A DNA stretch of 64,000 bases, taken from positions 1,064,192 to 1,128,191 of the forward strand of contig JAYKAV010002766.1 in the NCBI GenBank assembly GCA_035582835.1, in the 5' to 3' direction. A model generated the notes under the pieces. The model made no database searches. It saw only the letters and a program-made list of their open reading frames with translations, and was not told the DNA's origin. The first letter of the stretch is position 1, and every line of letters starts with the position of its first letter. The stretch comes from Phoebastria nigripes (taxonomy: Eukaryota; Chordata; Aves; Procellariiformes; Diomedeidae). Shown here piece by piece: positions 10,810 through 30,300 of this stretch. The position numbers and the translations under genes are program-made.

Positions 10810-11210
10810 NNNNNNNNNNNNNNNNNNNNNNNNNNNNNNNNNNNNNNNNNNNNNNNNNNNNNNNNNNNNNNNNNNNNNNNNNNNNNNNNNNNNNNNNNNN
10901 NNNNNNNNNNNNNNNNNNNNNNNNNNNNNNNNNNNNNNNNNNNNNNNNNNNNNNNNNNNNNNNNNNNNNNNNNNNNNNNNNNNNNNNNNNNNNNNNNNNN
11001 NNNNNNNNNNNNNNNNNNNNNNNNNNNNNNNNNNNNNNNNNNNNNNNNNNNNNNNNNNNNNNNNNNNNNNNNNNNNNNNNNNNNNNNNNNNNNNNNNNNN
11101 NNNNNNNNNNNNNNNNNNNNNNNNNNNNNNNNNNNNNNNNNNNNNNNNNNNNNNNNNNNNNNNNNNNNNNNNNNNNNNNNNNNNNNNNNNNNNNNNNNNN
11201 NNNNNNNNNN
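10810..11210. other. Assembly gap (401 N)
   Basis: Run of undetermined bases flanked by CpG-rich sequence on the left and a (CCCCGG)n tract at about 11240-11270 on the right. It is likely a GC-rich, hard-to-sequence segment, possibly a promoter CpG island. Confidence 0.99.
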
Positions 11211-11842
11211 CGGCTTCTTTTTCCTTCCTTGGGCTTTTTTGCTCCCCGGCCCCGGCCCCGGCCCCGGCCGGGTGCGGGAGGGCGGTGGCGCCCGGGGATA
11301 AATCATCCCCGCTCCTCCGTGCCAGTACGTCCCGGTGAAGGCTTCCTCCCGGGGAACTGGGAGTCTCCTCCCAGCTGGAGACAATAATGCTAAAAAAGAA
11401 AAGGAAAGGGAAGGAAAAAAAAAAAAAAAAAATGTTTTTCAGTATTGTTTGTTTTACTGAGGGGAGCGGGGAAAACCCTTTCAGCTTCGATCTGCAATTA
11501 AAATTGATAAAAAAAAAGCAAAAGGAAGAAAAAAAAAAAAAAAAAACCAAACCAAAAAAAACCCAAACCTCCACGGAACAAAACCCAAACACCCCTCCTT
11601 TGCGCTCCTCTGGGTAAGGAAAGTTCCTGCCCGTTAGAATCAACCTCACCGTCCCCAACCTTTATTGTTCTGGGGGTGAATAAATAGCCGGGACTTGGGT
11701 GCAGCTGGGGGAGTGGGTAGGTGCCTGTGGCCAGGGTGCTCCTTGCCTTGTGGGTGCAATAGGGTAGAGGGTCTGCTTGCACAGGGGTTTTGAGGGGGGA
11801 GAGGTCACCCAAGAGTTTTGGGGGGCTCCGGTGGGTGCCACC
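11211..11842. other. A-rich and GC-repeat spacer upstream of FAM167B
   Basis: It contains a CCCCGG repeat near 11240-11270 and long A tracts at about 11418-11433 and 11530-11548 inside an A-rich segment (11390-11590). I see no coding exon. The final 200 bp probably include the FAM167B 5' UTR; the start codon context GCCACCATGC is a good Kozak match. Confidence 0.5.
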
Positions 11843-13047
<1,205 letters not shown>

Positions 13048-13360
13048 CTGCGGTGGGACCCCACGGACAGCTCGGCTCCAAGCCCGGACGGGAGCCTTGC
13101 GGGCACCCGTGGGTGCATCCGGACCTGGTGGGGCTCGTGGATCCCTCCCGAAGTGCCTCGGGGACTGCGGAGCTGCTGCCAGGGCTGAGCTCCCTCGGGG
13201 CAGGTGGTGCTGAGCCGTGGTGCAGTGCCGTGCCACGGTGGCATGGGAAATGCCACCGTCCCCATCGGGCACAGGGTGTTTTGGGGCACACAGTGCCCTG
13301 TCCCTAAGGATGATGGGGTCAACCACAGTAGAAAATGTGGGGAGCAGCCCTTTGAGGAGG

Positions 13361-13366
13361 AATAAA
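13361..13366 (+). terminator. FAM167B polyadenylation signal AATAAA
   Basis: AATAAA lies 314 bp after the FAM167B stop, followed by a T-rich element at 13390-13402. It is the only canonical signal in the 3' flank. Confidence 0.8.
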
Positions 13367-13402
13367 AGGAGGTGAAGGCGAGAGCTGATGTTTTTTTCCT
13401 TT

Positions 13403-16400
13403 TGTCGCATGCACCTGGGCACCTGCCTGCGCCTCCAGATGTGGCTCCCGGCCCTTCGCTATGGGGGACATGGGGGTGGCAGGAGGGACCACGCTGCCAT
13501 CACCCCTTCCCCGGCTGCTCCCTGCGGCTCTGGCTCATGGGGTGGGCGGCTTCTCACCGGTTTCTGCCGCAGCAGAGCGCCGTGCCGGGGAGACGGTGTC
13601 TCTGCTTCGGGGGACCTCGTTGCCAGCCTCTCCCCGGGCGCCCCTGGCAGCAGGTGGGTGCTCGGGCTGTGCCATTGCAGGAAATGCTCGTCACCAAACT
13701 GGCTGTGAATAGAGGGGTTGTTTTTGAGGCTTGAGGCTGGGAGGTGCTGGGGGCCGTGCTCAGGGTTTGGCGGCCCACATGCCCCCATCCTGCCCCATCT
13801 CCCGACCCCCTGCAGTGCTGCGCAGGGAGCAGGAGGGACCCCGGGGTTAGTGCCAGCCAGGGCAGGCAATGCTGCCCTCACCAGAGGGGTTTGCTTTTGG
13901 CTTTTTCCTTTCCTGTATTAACACCAAACCCTTTACAAAAGAAGTTGCCGCTTGGGGATGTGACTTTCACAGAACGCTTTCTGCAAGTGGTGCCAGGGAA
14001 GATGTGGGGTGACCTGGGGAAGATGTGGGATGACCCAGGGATAATTTCAGGGGCTGCTTCTCCTTCCCAGGGTAGCAGCAGGACACGGGGAGAACCCAAT
14101 GTGCACCCCGAGGCTGCAACACCCCAGGGCCTAGCAGCGCTCCCCACCACCCCTTGCCCAGGGCACCCGTGGCATTGGCAAGCACAATGGGAAGGGGGCT
14201 GCGCGGCTGCCCCTGGGAAATGGTCCCTGCCAGGATGGATGCTGCGTCTGGTGCTACCGCCACGGTGCCCCCCCAGCTGCCGCAGCCCCCCCCCGGCACA
14301 GCTGGGCTTCCTGCCCGTGCCTCCGCAGAGCAGCCGGCAGGTACCTGCGGCTTTATGTTTGATCGCAAAAGCCAAGACAATAGCGTTGTGGTTGCTCTGC
14401 TCTGAACTGTCTCCAAAAACACAGGGCTGGCAGCCTGGCTGGGGCACAACGTGTCCCCTCGGCTTCAGCCACTGTCACTGTGGCTCTCGGGGCGCTGGGG
14501 TCTGGGGTGACCCAATGGTGACGGCCAAAGCGGGGGCTGTGGGGTGCAGGATGAGTCCCGCAACCTGCGTAGGATCCGATGGGGTCAGGGGCGGCTGGTG
14601 CACGGCACCGCCAGCCTGCCCATGCTGAGCACCAGCGAGGGGACAGCACAGGGGACCGGGGGGCTCAGCTAGCCAGGACTGCCCGGCCAGCGGGTGACAA
14701 ACCCCTGCCCATTGCTGGCCCCTCGCAGCACATCTCCCAGCCCGTGGNACCCTGCTCCCCCGCCGGCCGAGGGGCTCAGCATCCCCTTGCCCACCCCATC
14801 CCTGGGGATTGGTGGCCGGGGGGCACCTAGAGCAGGGACCCTCCGTGGCGGGGATGGCAGGAAGCCATCAGGGTTTGTCACTAGCTCTTGCGGTTGTGCG
14901 CGAGATGTGAACCAGCTTCTCTAGAGTTTGCTCATGAGGCAGGAAACTAGGGCAGGCGGTGAGCAAGAGCGAGTGGTGGCGGCGGGGAGCGCGCGCCCGC
15001 GTGCGGGGGGCTCGTCTCCATTCCCCAGAGGGTCGCCGCGCTCCTGCCGGGGATGGAGAGGACGTGAGCGGGGACGGCGCCTTCGCTCTTGCTGCCGGGC
15101 CATGGGAGTCTGAGAGCGTCTGGTCCTCGCCTCGCTGCCAACAGGTAATGGGGACCTGGGGGTGAGAGGGTTTGCACCCTCCGGATGGGGGCTGGGGACC
15201 ACCCGGGTGCCTGCGGAGGATGGGGGGTCCCGTTGCACTCTCCGAGGTTGCCCCTCGGAGGGATGGAAATGGGGGTTTGGGCTCGTCGCTGCGGGGGGAC
15301 GTGAGTGCTGGTGCCCAGGTGAGGGATGGGGGGAGCAGGGCTGTGGCCTCCCAGCTGGGGTGAAAGCCGCTGCCCCGATGCCCTCTGCCCAGCCGGGGGG
15401 CCTGCCCAGGGGGGAGCGCTGGACCCCTCGCAGGGCTCTCCCTGAGCCCCCATTTCCAGGGCAAAGCAGGAGTTTTGTCGCCAATGCCAGGCTCTCGCCT
15501 GCCCGGCTGTGGGCAAGAGCAGCTTAGGGACAGGCAGCGGTTTAGTGCTGGTCCATCGGCGTCCACTGCCCAGTTTGGCGGGTTCAGACGCTGAGATACG
15601 CCAGGTTTTGGTGCTGTCTCAGTGCAAACACCTCCCTGCTGTGATGGCAGCTTTGGGGCCGTGGTCCTTCAGAGCTCTGCAAGGCTACGCCAGCGCAGGG
15701 CTGACCGTCCAGCTGTGTCACAGCTGGCTCGGGGACATCCGGGGCACCTCGGTGAACCTTGAAGAGCATCAGGGACAGGGTCAGCCCAGCCTTCAGCCCT
15801 CCTCACGCCCGCCCACGCTTGTGAACAAACCAACCGGACCCGGCCGAAGAAGCATGTGTGGAAGGGCCAGCACAGGGCAGCTCCTCCGGAAAGAGCCGGG
15901 GTGTCCAGACACACTCCCNAGCAAAGCCGGGGATAGGCACATACGTGGCCGTGCAAGGACACGTGTGCACACCCATGCACACACGCAGACGCCTCCCTGG
16001 GGACACGGCAAGGCATGGGGTAGGGTGCCTACACATCTCTCCCAGGCAGCCTTCGTATGAGAAATTCGGTTGCACAGATGCAGTCACAAAACCCGACTTC
16101 AAACACCCCATTTCACCGCCGTGGCCCTCGCACCACGCAGGTGAAACGGCTGCTCGGTGGAAATTACGCTGTGGCTTGAGTTGATAAGAAAAAAAAAAAA
16201 AAGGCACAATAGCAGCACCTCCCTCCCCACCCTGGCTTCGTGCAGGAAGGAAAAAACACCTCCTGGCACCGCTCGCCTTTGGTAAAGGTGTTTGAAGGGC
16301 TGCGGGCAGGTCTGGGAGAGTGGGGGCTTCTCCTCTGCGGTGCCAGGGTTGTGCTTGGGGCTGGGTATGGGCTTTGCTGCTGCCTGGGCATCACTGGGGC

Positions 16401-18317
16401 CTTGCCTGCTCCTCCTGCCTGCATCGGGACGCCTCGGAGTGGCCGAGCGCATTTTTGGGTGGCAAAGTGTGTTCCCAAATAAGTGTCACTGGAAGCTGAA
16501 GGCACCAGGGTGGTTTCTCCCGTTTAAGTCCCCAAAGCAGCATTGCACGGCATGGCAGGGGGCTCGCTCATCTGCCCTCTCCTCACCAAAATCACCCATC
16601 GCCTGCTCCCGTCGGCCACCGTGGCACTGGGCACCCCGGGGCGGCACTGTGGGGATGGCCCCCATGTCCCTGCCGTGGATGCCAAAACAGCTGCGTCGAC
16701 CCCGTCCCCAAGGGAGGGGGGTTCTGGGCTGCAAAACCAGCCCTGGCAGCACGGGCTGGGGGTTCTGGCTGGCAGCAGGCTCTGATGGCTGGAGCTGGCG
16801 GCACCGGGGGCTGGCAGCACCCTGGGGACCCCACACCCTCCCTGGGGACCCCCTGCGAGGCTCTTCCCTGTTGTCCCCAGCTGCCCATGGGGGTACCCAC
16901 TCAAATGAAGCCCCCACTGCGATGCCCTCCCCGGCAGCACAGAGAGAGGTGGATTTAAGTGGGTGCTTGTGAAAACACAGCGGTGCAATGGCTCCCGGGT
17001 AGGAAACCAAGGAGGAAACGGTGGCGGCAGTGCCAGCGATCTCACAACAAAGTGGGTCCNGGGGCTCAGCCGGCCCGCCGGGGACCCGGCTCGCTGCAGG
17101 GCACGGGAGGGATGGGGACCCTCGCAGCTGCACCGCCTCGCTGCCAGATAAGAGCTCCCACTTGGCGTTTGCAAAAGCGGCCGCTGATTTTGGGTGCTGG
17201 GGACAAAGACACCTGGGCTGGCTCTCGGCGGCGTGGGGCTCCCAGCCCTGCCGTTGGCACCTGATACCTGTGAAAACCACACCAGGGCCCCCAAAGAGCT
17301 CCCAAAGCTGCTGGGCAGAGCCTGGAAAGAGGATTTGGGGGCCAGGTCTCGGTGGAGATAAATCCCGGTGGTGTAGGCGTGGGGGATTCTGCGGAAGAGC
17401 TTTTTCCAGGGCCGTGGGCCGCCATTTCCACATGATGCACTGCCGGGGCTCCCGGCTCCATGCCGCGCTCAGCTTTCATGGGAAAGTGAGAGCTGCCCGG
17501 NCGGTTTGCAGAGCCCACGCGACATTTGTGGCATCGCTGCCAGGCTGCCCCGGTGCCCAGTACCGGGGACCCTGGGGCGCAGCCCCGCGCCAGCTTGGTG
17601 TCACCGTGGCCAGGGCTGATGCTTGAGGTTGGGGGATTCTTGATGTTTCAGGGTGAGCTGCTGAGGATGAGGGGCCCCCGAGCAGGGATGGGGGTTTAAA
17701 GGACATCCCCGATTCAGGAGAAACAGGAGCACAGCGACGGGGCTGAATGCGCGGGGGGAGGCTAACAAGAGCCCCGGGGGGCAGAAGGAAATCGGAGGCA
17801 ATGCAGCGTGGGTGGGTGAGCGCTCGCATCCGCCTCTGACCCCAGCGAGCCGCTTTTAGGGCTGGGGAGGTGCCTGGTCCAGCCAAACCTTGCAAAACAT
17901 GCGTTGCAGGGCCATGCAAGGACGTATTAATGGCTAATGGGATATTCACGATTAGATTGTTATCTAGATGGAGAACGTAGGGATCAGACCAAGGGCTGCA
18001 AGGTGGGAAGGAGCTGGTGAAGGAGGCAATGCCAGGCTGTGCCAGCAGCTCAGGGAGCCTCAGGCTGGGGACTAATTGCCTTCAGTGTTTTTAATTAACA
18101 AAGCCAGAACAAAATTAGGAGGAAATATGGCTGGTGACAGAGAGTCAGGGGATGCCCTCAGTTCAGCAGAGGACCTGGGGAGTGTGCGGGATGGGCCATG
18201 CGATGTGGGCAGCCAGACGGACGGATGCGGGGATGGGGATGCACTGGAGCGGCAGGAGAAGCAAGGCTGGGGCCGGGGGTGCGAAGGCTTCCCTCACCGC
18301 CCCTCACCCCCCTGCAG
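13403..18317. other. FAM167B-LCK intergenic region with presumed LCK promoter and 5' UTR
   Basis: About 4.9 kb without a coding exon I can recognise on either strand. Open frames here are chance products of GC-rich sequence. A CpG-dense patch at about 14960-15150 is the best candidate for an LCK promoter or first non-coding exon, but no splice donor can be proven by eye. An AT-rich stretch at 17925-17975 and another at 18085-18130 lie nearer to LCK. The coding start exon has its own acceptor (CCCTGCAG ending at 18317), so at least one upstream non-coding exon must exist. Confidence 0.5.
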
Positions 18318-18322
18318 CCACC

Positions 18323-23148
<4,826 letters not shown>

Positions 23149-23277
23149 GGACCCAAGCACCGGCTGGGGCACCCTCACGCTGGGGTGTCCGGGGGTGCTC
23201 CCCCTTGCACCAGGTCCCCACAGACTCCATACACATCGCCCTCGGGCATTGGCAAACACTGCCTGGACCTCGGCAGT

Positions 23278-23303
23278 AAAGATTTGAAGCGCTTCAAATC
23301 TTT
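23278..23303. repeat. Perfect 26-bp palindrome in the LCK 3' UTR
   Basis: AAAGATTTGAAGC is followed immediately by its exact reverse complement GCTTCAAATCTTT, with no spacer. In the transcript this would be a 13-bp self-complementary stem. It overlaps an AGTAAA at 23275-23280, a variant polyadenylation hexamer. Confidence 0.9.
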
Positions 23304-23668
23304 GGAGCAGCGGATTTCACCCCCCCTCAGAAGGTGATGGACGGCCAAAGCCGACAAGTGACTCCAAAGAGTGGAGGGCTGGCATGCGGTGGGCTCTGGT
23401 GGAGCCGTGCGGGACCCGGCAGATGCCCACCATGCTGTCCCTGCGCTCGCCTGGTGCAAATCCAGCCTCCAGCCCCACACGGGGCTGCCCAGGGGCCACA
23501 CCAGCCCCCTCACTCCCTCTGGCTGGGCCTCGCTGCCTCCTTCACCCCCAGTGAGGGCAGGAACCCCCCTGCAAATGATGGCCGCCCCAGCCCTTGGCCG
23601 TGGGATGCTCTTTCTCCCCCCGTGGTGTCTGCAGGATCTGTCCAGTAACCGCCGTCGCGTTTTGGGGC

Positions 23669-23674
23669 AATAAA
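23669..23674 (+). terminator. LCK polyadenylation signal AATAAA
   Basis: Canonical AATAAA 520 bp after the LCK stop. The upstream AGTAAA at 23275 could give a shorter 3' end. HDAC1 starts about 650 bp further on. Confidence 0.7.
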
Positions 23675-24154
23675 GGCCTTTGCACCGGCGGTGGCCGTGG
23701 GGCCTCGCTGCTGCCCAGGGAGGCCAGGCCGCCATGGGGCAAGTGGGGTGAAGCCCTTGGGGGATGGACCCCACTCACACCAAACCCCACCCCGGGGTGC
23801 TGCTGGGGACCCGAGGCCCCTCTTACACCGATCCCGGTTGTGTGGGACCCCCACGGCCCCGCTGTCACCGGCCCCGGGCGGGACAAGCTGGGGCCAGGGC
23901 CTGGGCGCTGGTGGAGGCCTCTACCGTGTGTCCCCCCCGCCCCGGCATGGTTCAGCCCCACCTGGCGTTTCCCCCCCCCCCACCTCCCGCGAATGGTTCC
24001 GCCCCGCCCACCTGGACCCTCTCCCCGTTTGCCCCCCGCGCCCCAGCGATGGTGCAGCCCGCGCGGCCCCGCCGCCGCTGCAGTGGTACAGCCCAGGCAC
24101 CCCGCCGCTCCGCCTAGCCTGCTAGCTCCCCCGCGCCCGCTCTCTCCCGCCGCC

Positions 24155-24328
24155 GCGATTTCCTATTGGCCGACGGGCGGGAGGGGGCGGAGCGTCCCTC
24201 CCCGATAGGTCGGGGGCCACGCGGGGGCGGGGCAGGTAGGGCGGCGGGGCCCGGGCCCCGGGGCGGGCCGGGCCGGGTTGGGTTGCGCGGCGCGGCGGTA
24301 GGGTCTGTCGCTGTGGGGAGGCAGGAAA
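24155..24328 (+). promoter_or_regulatory. HDAC1 CpG-island promoter
   Basis: Dense CpG sequence directly before the HDAC1 start codon. A reverse CCAAT box (ATTGG, 24165-24169) matches an NF-Y site. GC boxes at about 24183-24191 (GGGGGCGGA) and 24221-24232 (GGGGGCGGGG) match Sp1 sites. No TATA box. This NF-Y/Sp1 organisation is what is known for mammalian HDAC1 promoters. Confidence 0.7.
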
Positions 24329-27300
24329 ATGGCGCTGACGCAGGGGACCAAGCGGAAAGTCTGCTACTACTACGNNNNNNNNNNNNNNNNNNNNNNNNNN
24401 NNNNNNNNNNNNNNNNNNNNNNNNNNNNNNNNNNNNNNNNNNNNNNNNNNNNNNNNNNNNNNNNNNNNNNNNNNNNNNNNNNNNNNNNNNNNNNNNNNNN
24501 NNNNNNNNNNNNNNNNNNNNNNNNNNNNNNNNNNNNNNNNNNNNNNNNNNNNNNNNNNNNNNNNNNNNNNNNNNNNNNNNNNNNNNNNNNNNNNNNNNNN
24601 NNNNNNNNNNNNNNNNNNNNNNNNNNNNNNNNNNNNNNNNNNNNNNNNNNNNNNNNNNNNNNNNNNNNNNNNNNNNNNNNNNNNNNNNNNNNNNNNNNNN
24701 NNNNNNNNNNNNNNNNNNNNNNNNNNNNNNNNNNNNNNNNNNNNNNNNNNNNNNNNNNNNNNNNNNNNNNNNNNNNNNNNNNNNNNNNNNNNNNNNNNNN
24801 NNGGGGGCTGCACTGGGGGGGGGCATGGAGCAATAGGGGCGTGGGGGTCGGAGCGTGGGTGGGGGCAGGATTATGTGGGGGCTGCAGTGGGGAATGGGGG
24901 ACACCGGAGGGCATAGGAAGGATATGGGGGAGCATGGCGGGGATATGGGGGAGCACTGGAGGGGAGAAAGGGAAGAGTGGGGGGAAAGATAGGAGAGTAG
25001 TGTTGGGGGAAGATGGGGGGTAGAATAGGATGGGGAGGTATGGAGATCTAGGGACTTTGGAGGTGGGGAAAGGCTGTGAAGGGTCCAGGATGGGGAGAGG
25101 GGCATGAGGCCAAGAGAGGCTTTAGGAGCCATGCTGAGATGCTGAAGAAGTTTTCTGGGAGGATGGGGAGCACTCGGGGAGATGCTGGGGGACAGGACGC
25201 GTTGCGGGGAGATGAAGTCTCCTTGAGCCACATTAAGAGGAGGAGGCACTCTTGAAGCTCCCGTTTGGGTCAGCGGCGTTGCTCTCAAGCAAGGGACAAA
25301 CCTGAAGGCATTGGGAGCCAGACCGACTGCGTGGTTGTTTGTAGGGAGTTCCTGTGTCTAGGAGTATTGTTTAGTTCTGGCTCTAAACTTGGCTGGATTG
25401 TAGACTGGCTTTTTTTTTTTTTTTTTCTATTATGAGGCTGGGGAAGCACTGCTTTGAGGCTATATAATCATCCCATTGGGGTAGGGAAGTAACGGGGTAT
25501 TAGAGCTGGCCAAATCCCAAGCTGGGTATCTGGTGCGGCTTCCCTGCTTCTACCCCGAAGTCTGTGGGAGAAATCGCAGTTGCATTGNCTCTGCGCTTCA
25601 CAACCGCCTCCCCTTTGGTGGTACTACTTGGTGCCTCGGTGATGGGCGAGCTCATTTTTAATAGAGTCTGTGATCACTCTCTGTGAAAGGTATTGTGCAA
25701 TTCTCTATTTCATCGTGGTTTTTAGTCTGTGAAATCAAATAAAAACTTTTTCTCGCTACTTTCTCCTGGTAAGTGGATGTGCTCAGTGTTCAAGCAGTAA
25801 AGCAGGCTCTTTTAAACTGCTGTATGTGTCAGGCATATAGTGAGGGCTTTTATTTCTCTAGAAAAGTAAATCTAGGCAGTACGTTTGCAACTTGTAATGA
25901 CGGTCCTGCGGGGTCTCTGACTCATGGTGTCTTCAGGAGGGCAGGGCGAGGAGGAGTCTGGATAGAGCTCTGGGTGCAGCGAAACTGAGCCCAGTTTCAC
26001 CACACAACTGATCTCTGTGCAACACCTGTCATATCAAAATATACAAGGGGATGCTGGAGCCCTGGGCCCTAAAATGCCTAGTTTCAACTTAGAGTGCTTG
26101 CAGGAAGTGCCAGAATGCCATACATGCGCATGCAACCTGGATGTTGGAAAAAAATGATCTCTATGTCCAAACTTATCCCTGTCCTTGGAATATAACATGT
26201 TCGCAAAGAAGCTTGTTGGTTTTTGAACAAGTTAGAATCTTGAAAGGCACACGGTGATGTCTTAAATATGAGATAACCAGTCATTTTGTTTGAAAACGCT
26301 AAGCAGAGATGCCTAGTCTTTATTGCATGGTAACTATGTGAAGTTAGCATTATACGCTCTTGTCTATAGCTGCCCTTGCTAATTGACTCTGTGGTGAGGT
26401 TTTTGTGCCTTGTTTCCCCCGCTCTTTTACGAGCAGCTGGCAAACATCCACAGCGTATCCTAGGGTGAAAGTGTGCTTTTATTGTCGGGGAAGGCATAAT
26501 CTGCAGTTGTGGGAGGCCAGTTTGTTAGGATCTTTTATTTTCCATGCAGGGAGGTTAGAGCTGTGCAATCTAGTGCGGTAATTCCCCAAAGGGAGGTCCC
26601 TGGGTGCTGTTTTGGATGGCGTGCAGGTCTCTTCCTTGAGCCATAAATTTCAGATGGCAGGAGGGCATCCTGTGCTGGAGAAGGAACCTGAGCTGCAGGG
26701 AAGGGTCTAGGTGGGATGGAGAGGATGGGGAAAAGGTAATCGAGTATCGTAAGGGTCCTTCATGGAAATTCTGAGGGGCACGGAGGGTGCGTGCGAGGGT
26801 TTGAACTTGAACAGTAACTTCTCCTTTATTAGCTCCCCGTGTAGGGACTTGCTTAACCCTAGCAGACAGGAAGAGGTATCTGTTAAGTTCACACNCTCTT
26901 AATCTGCACTGACATCCACGAGCAGACAAGCTTGTCTGCTGCTCTGTAGGACTCGTGGTGGGATGTGTTTAGCAGAGTGAACATGAACAGGCTCTGGAAG
27001 TCAGGGTTTGNCCAGGGCATTTTGCTGACAGCCTGAGGTGAAGATGATGATGATTTTTCTAAACTTCATGTAGTTTTGTGCTTGTATTTTCTAGATAGGG
27101 TCTTGAGCATCTCTTATTGAGTTCCCCAAAGCTTGATTTAACCTGATTTTACTGTAGGGATAGTTGCCCCAGTAAAATACCTTTGTGCAAAGAACACCCC
27201 ATTTCACCATCGCGCTATGGACACGTAAACTCCAGCAGCAGAATAGTTTGGGTGTGGGATTTGCACCGTTTGCATCTACTTTGACTGAAAATAGGGCCAT

Positions 27301-30300
27301 GTCCACAGGAGGAGGAACTAGAGCTGTGTGCCGTGAGGAACTAGCAGTTTCTCCTGAATGTAAAGGTTGGTGATGAAATATTAATACTCCCCACTGAGTC
27401 ACCAGCCAGACCGGATTGGGTCTCCTGCTTCCTAAACTGATCGGGAGTTGTACGACTACATGAACAACTTAGTCTGGTTTCCCAAGAAAATGAGGCTTGC
27501 ATGATATTGCTGCTGCGTGTGGCTGTCTGCACGTTTCCTGCTCTTGGCAACTTTTGAGTCTGTGCCTCTCACAGCCAAATCAGGCAGGAGGCAGAAATCT
27601 GAAAGTTAAATTTCTCTAAGTTTCATGAAAATTAAGTACCCCGGGAGAGGAGGGGGAAAAAACCCGTTAGCAGTGCCTACTGTGGGAGGGTGCAGCATGA
27701 GCTCAGCTTTTGCTAGGTAGGAGAAAATCCGCATGGGGAGATGACCCATGGGATATATTTGCAGGAAGCTACTTCATTAATGCTGGTGCCCATAAGATAG
27801 CTCGTCAGGTGCATCTGCATGGGTGTGTGGTTGGTAGGGACTGGGATTCTTCTGAAGGATTTCAAGCAATAATAAAGGGTGAAAATGATTGGAGCTGTAA
27901 AACTACAGCTGCGCTGGTGTTTGCTTATNGACAGAATTAGCTGCTTTGTATCTTGTTTCTGTTAGGTAAATAGTAAAAAAATGAGGCAAAGAGGCTACGT
28001 GCTCCGTCTGATGACTCATTGTCTGAGCCGGGATTAAACTTGCATGCCTTTTGGCGTGCGGGTTTCTGCTCAGAGTGTGGTTGCATTTTTCAGTGAAACC
28101 TGCGAGCTCTGTAACTGTGAGATATCATAGTGGACATGAACTGCCTGGAGAGGACATTGGAGAGCTGTTGTTTGCTGAGTGAGGACGGGCAAATGTGGTG
28201 CCCAAAGCTCCTCCTGCCCAAGAAAGCTGGAGCTCCCTCCTCTTAACTTCCTTAAGAGTGACGTTAGTTGCTCAGACTCTACTTGGATTGCCTTCCCCAG
28301 AACCGGCATTAAAAAATTCCTTGTCTGGCCATACCCCAATTTCCAAATGTCTGTCTTATTTGACTTTAGGATAAACTTTTCTGAATCCATGGAGATACCT
28401 GTGCAAGCAAGACGGGAGACCTTATCCCCTGTGAACAGATGCACTGCTGAAGGACAGATAAAATGACAGATGACCTGATGGCTCTTGTGGCTCGGCTGTG
28501 ATTCTGTTTGAAGGAATTCATAGTTTTCCCTGCTGTAACAAAATCCTTTCTGCTCCCAGGTGATGTTGGAAACTACTATTATGGCCAAGGACATCCAATG
28601 AAACCCCACAGGATCCGGATGACCCACAACCTACTGCTGAACTATGGCCTCTACAGGAAGATGGAGATATATGTAAGTATAGGGCTGGTCATGAAGAGAA
28701 ATATATATGAAAGATCTCAGTTTACTTGTCAGGTTTTAATTTTGATGCTTCAGACTTGTAAGTTCTCTGTTGACAAGCCAAAGAGAAAAGGAAAATAAAA
28801 ATAAACAGTTGTGCTGATGTATTTCTGCTTTCTCCTGATTGCTTGTAGTAAGATGTTCTTTGCTTCAGATAAGCTTTGGAGACTGGAAAATTGCTGTAAC
28901 TTAAATATTTTCTTTGTCTAGATATGTAATACATTCCAGTATCTGGTAATGGCATTCTTGCCTTTAAAAATAAGTTTCTCTTATTTAATGCTGGTGTTCT
29001 GAGTTTTTTGCCGTTTCAGGGGGTAAATCTGAGATTGGAAATGGGAATTAGGGAGAGAGATGTGTTTCAAAACAAGCCTTGCTCTTCTTTTGTCCTTGCA
29101 GCGCCCTCACAAGGCAAATGCAGAAGAAATGACCAAGTACCACAGTGATGACTACATAAAATTTCTGAGATCTATTCGCCCAGATAACATGTCTGAGTAC
29201 AGCAAGCAGATGCAAAGATGTAAGCTATGCGTGTAGTGCTGTAGTTCCTGCCAATGTTAAAATTTGTGGTTCTGGGAATCCTAGGCCAGCTTTAGAGGTT
29301 TGTGATAAAAAGAATAGGAAGAACCATGGGAAGTTGTCTTTCTCCTGACTTCGTTTTTGATTTTTCTGGTAAATCAAGCATTTTAAAAATGGGTCCCTCT
29401 CTCAAGCCAATGTGCCAAAAGAGCTGAGGAAAACCCTTTGACCTGGCTGTCTTTTTTTGGTCTTGTGTTTTGATGGAAACTCTTCTAAATTGCCTTCCTG
29501 GCTCAGAGATGACTGAACTACTCCATTTATGAGCTGCATGTATTTTGTGTTATTGCTTATCTTTAACCAGAGGTACTGAGGTGGGAAAGGGTTGTGTAAT
29601 TTAAAACAAAGAAATAAAAAAAACCCAACTCATCAATTGTGTCCAAAATCTGCAGTACCTCGGAAGGATTTTCAGGACAATGGCAGTTTGGAAGTGGGGG
29701 AGGGTTGAGATGCACAATGATACTTGTTCACTTTGTGTTAGAATGGTTTATTTTGTGAGCTAATCTCTTGTTCTAACCTCTCCAGTCCATGGAAGGGCTC
29801 TTTAATGGCGACTTTAATGTTACAGAAACCTTTTTTTGGTCTCTCTGCAACTCTGAGCTGATGTTCTTTGGCAATGAACTAGGTTTCTAGCAAGTATAGA
29901 GAAACAGGGGGGAATGCTCAACGTTCATTTAAACAGTATTTTGGTCTTGCACACTGCAGTCCTCAAGAGCAGAAAAAAATTGTTAGCCATGGGGTTCATT
30001 TATGTGGAGTAAGTGTAATCTCCAGATTAGAAAAAATATGGGTCTCGAGTCTGAAGTAGAGGCACTTGGAAATCTGGTATGAGCTGAAGGGGACAGATAT
30101 TAAGGCACAAGCATGTAAGAGGAATGGGTAATATGGTCCATGAGTAATATACATTGAAAGACTTCCTACAGTAAATTATATGCCTTAATATACCAGATGA
30201 CATATACCAAAGTACATATTTACACAAACTGAACTGTTTACCCCTGAAGCAGATACGGCTCATAAACGCCCACTCTGCTCTCTCTGGTAGTCAACATTTT

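Noticed and set aside
11390..11590. A-rich stretches that could be the tail of a processed retrocopy or a SINE
   Set aside because: No coding or SINE-like body precedes the A tracts and no target-site duplication is visible.
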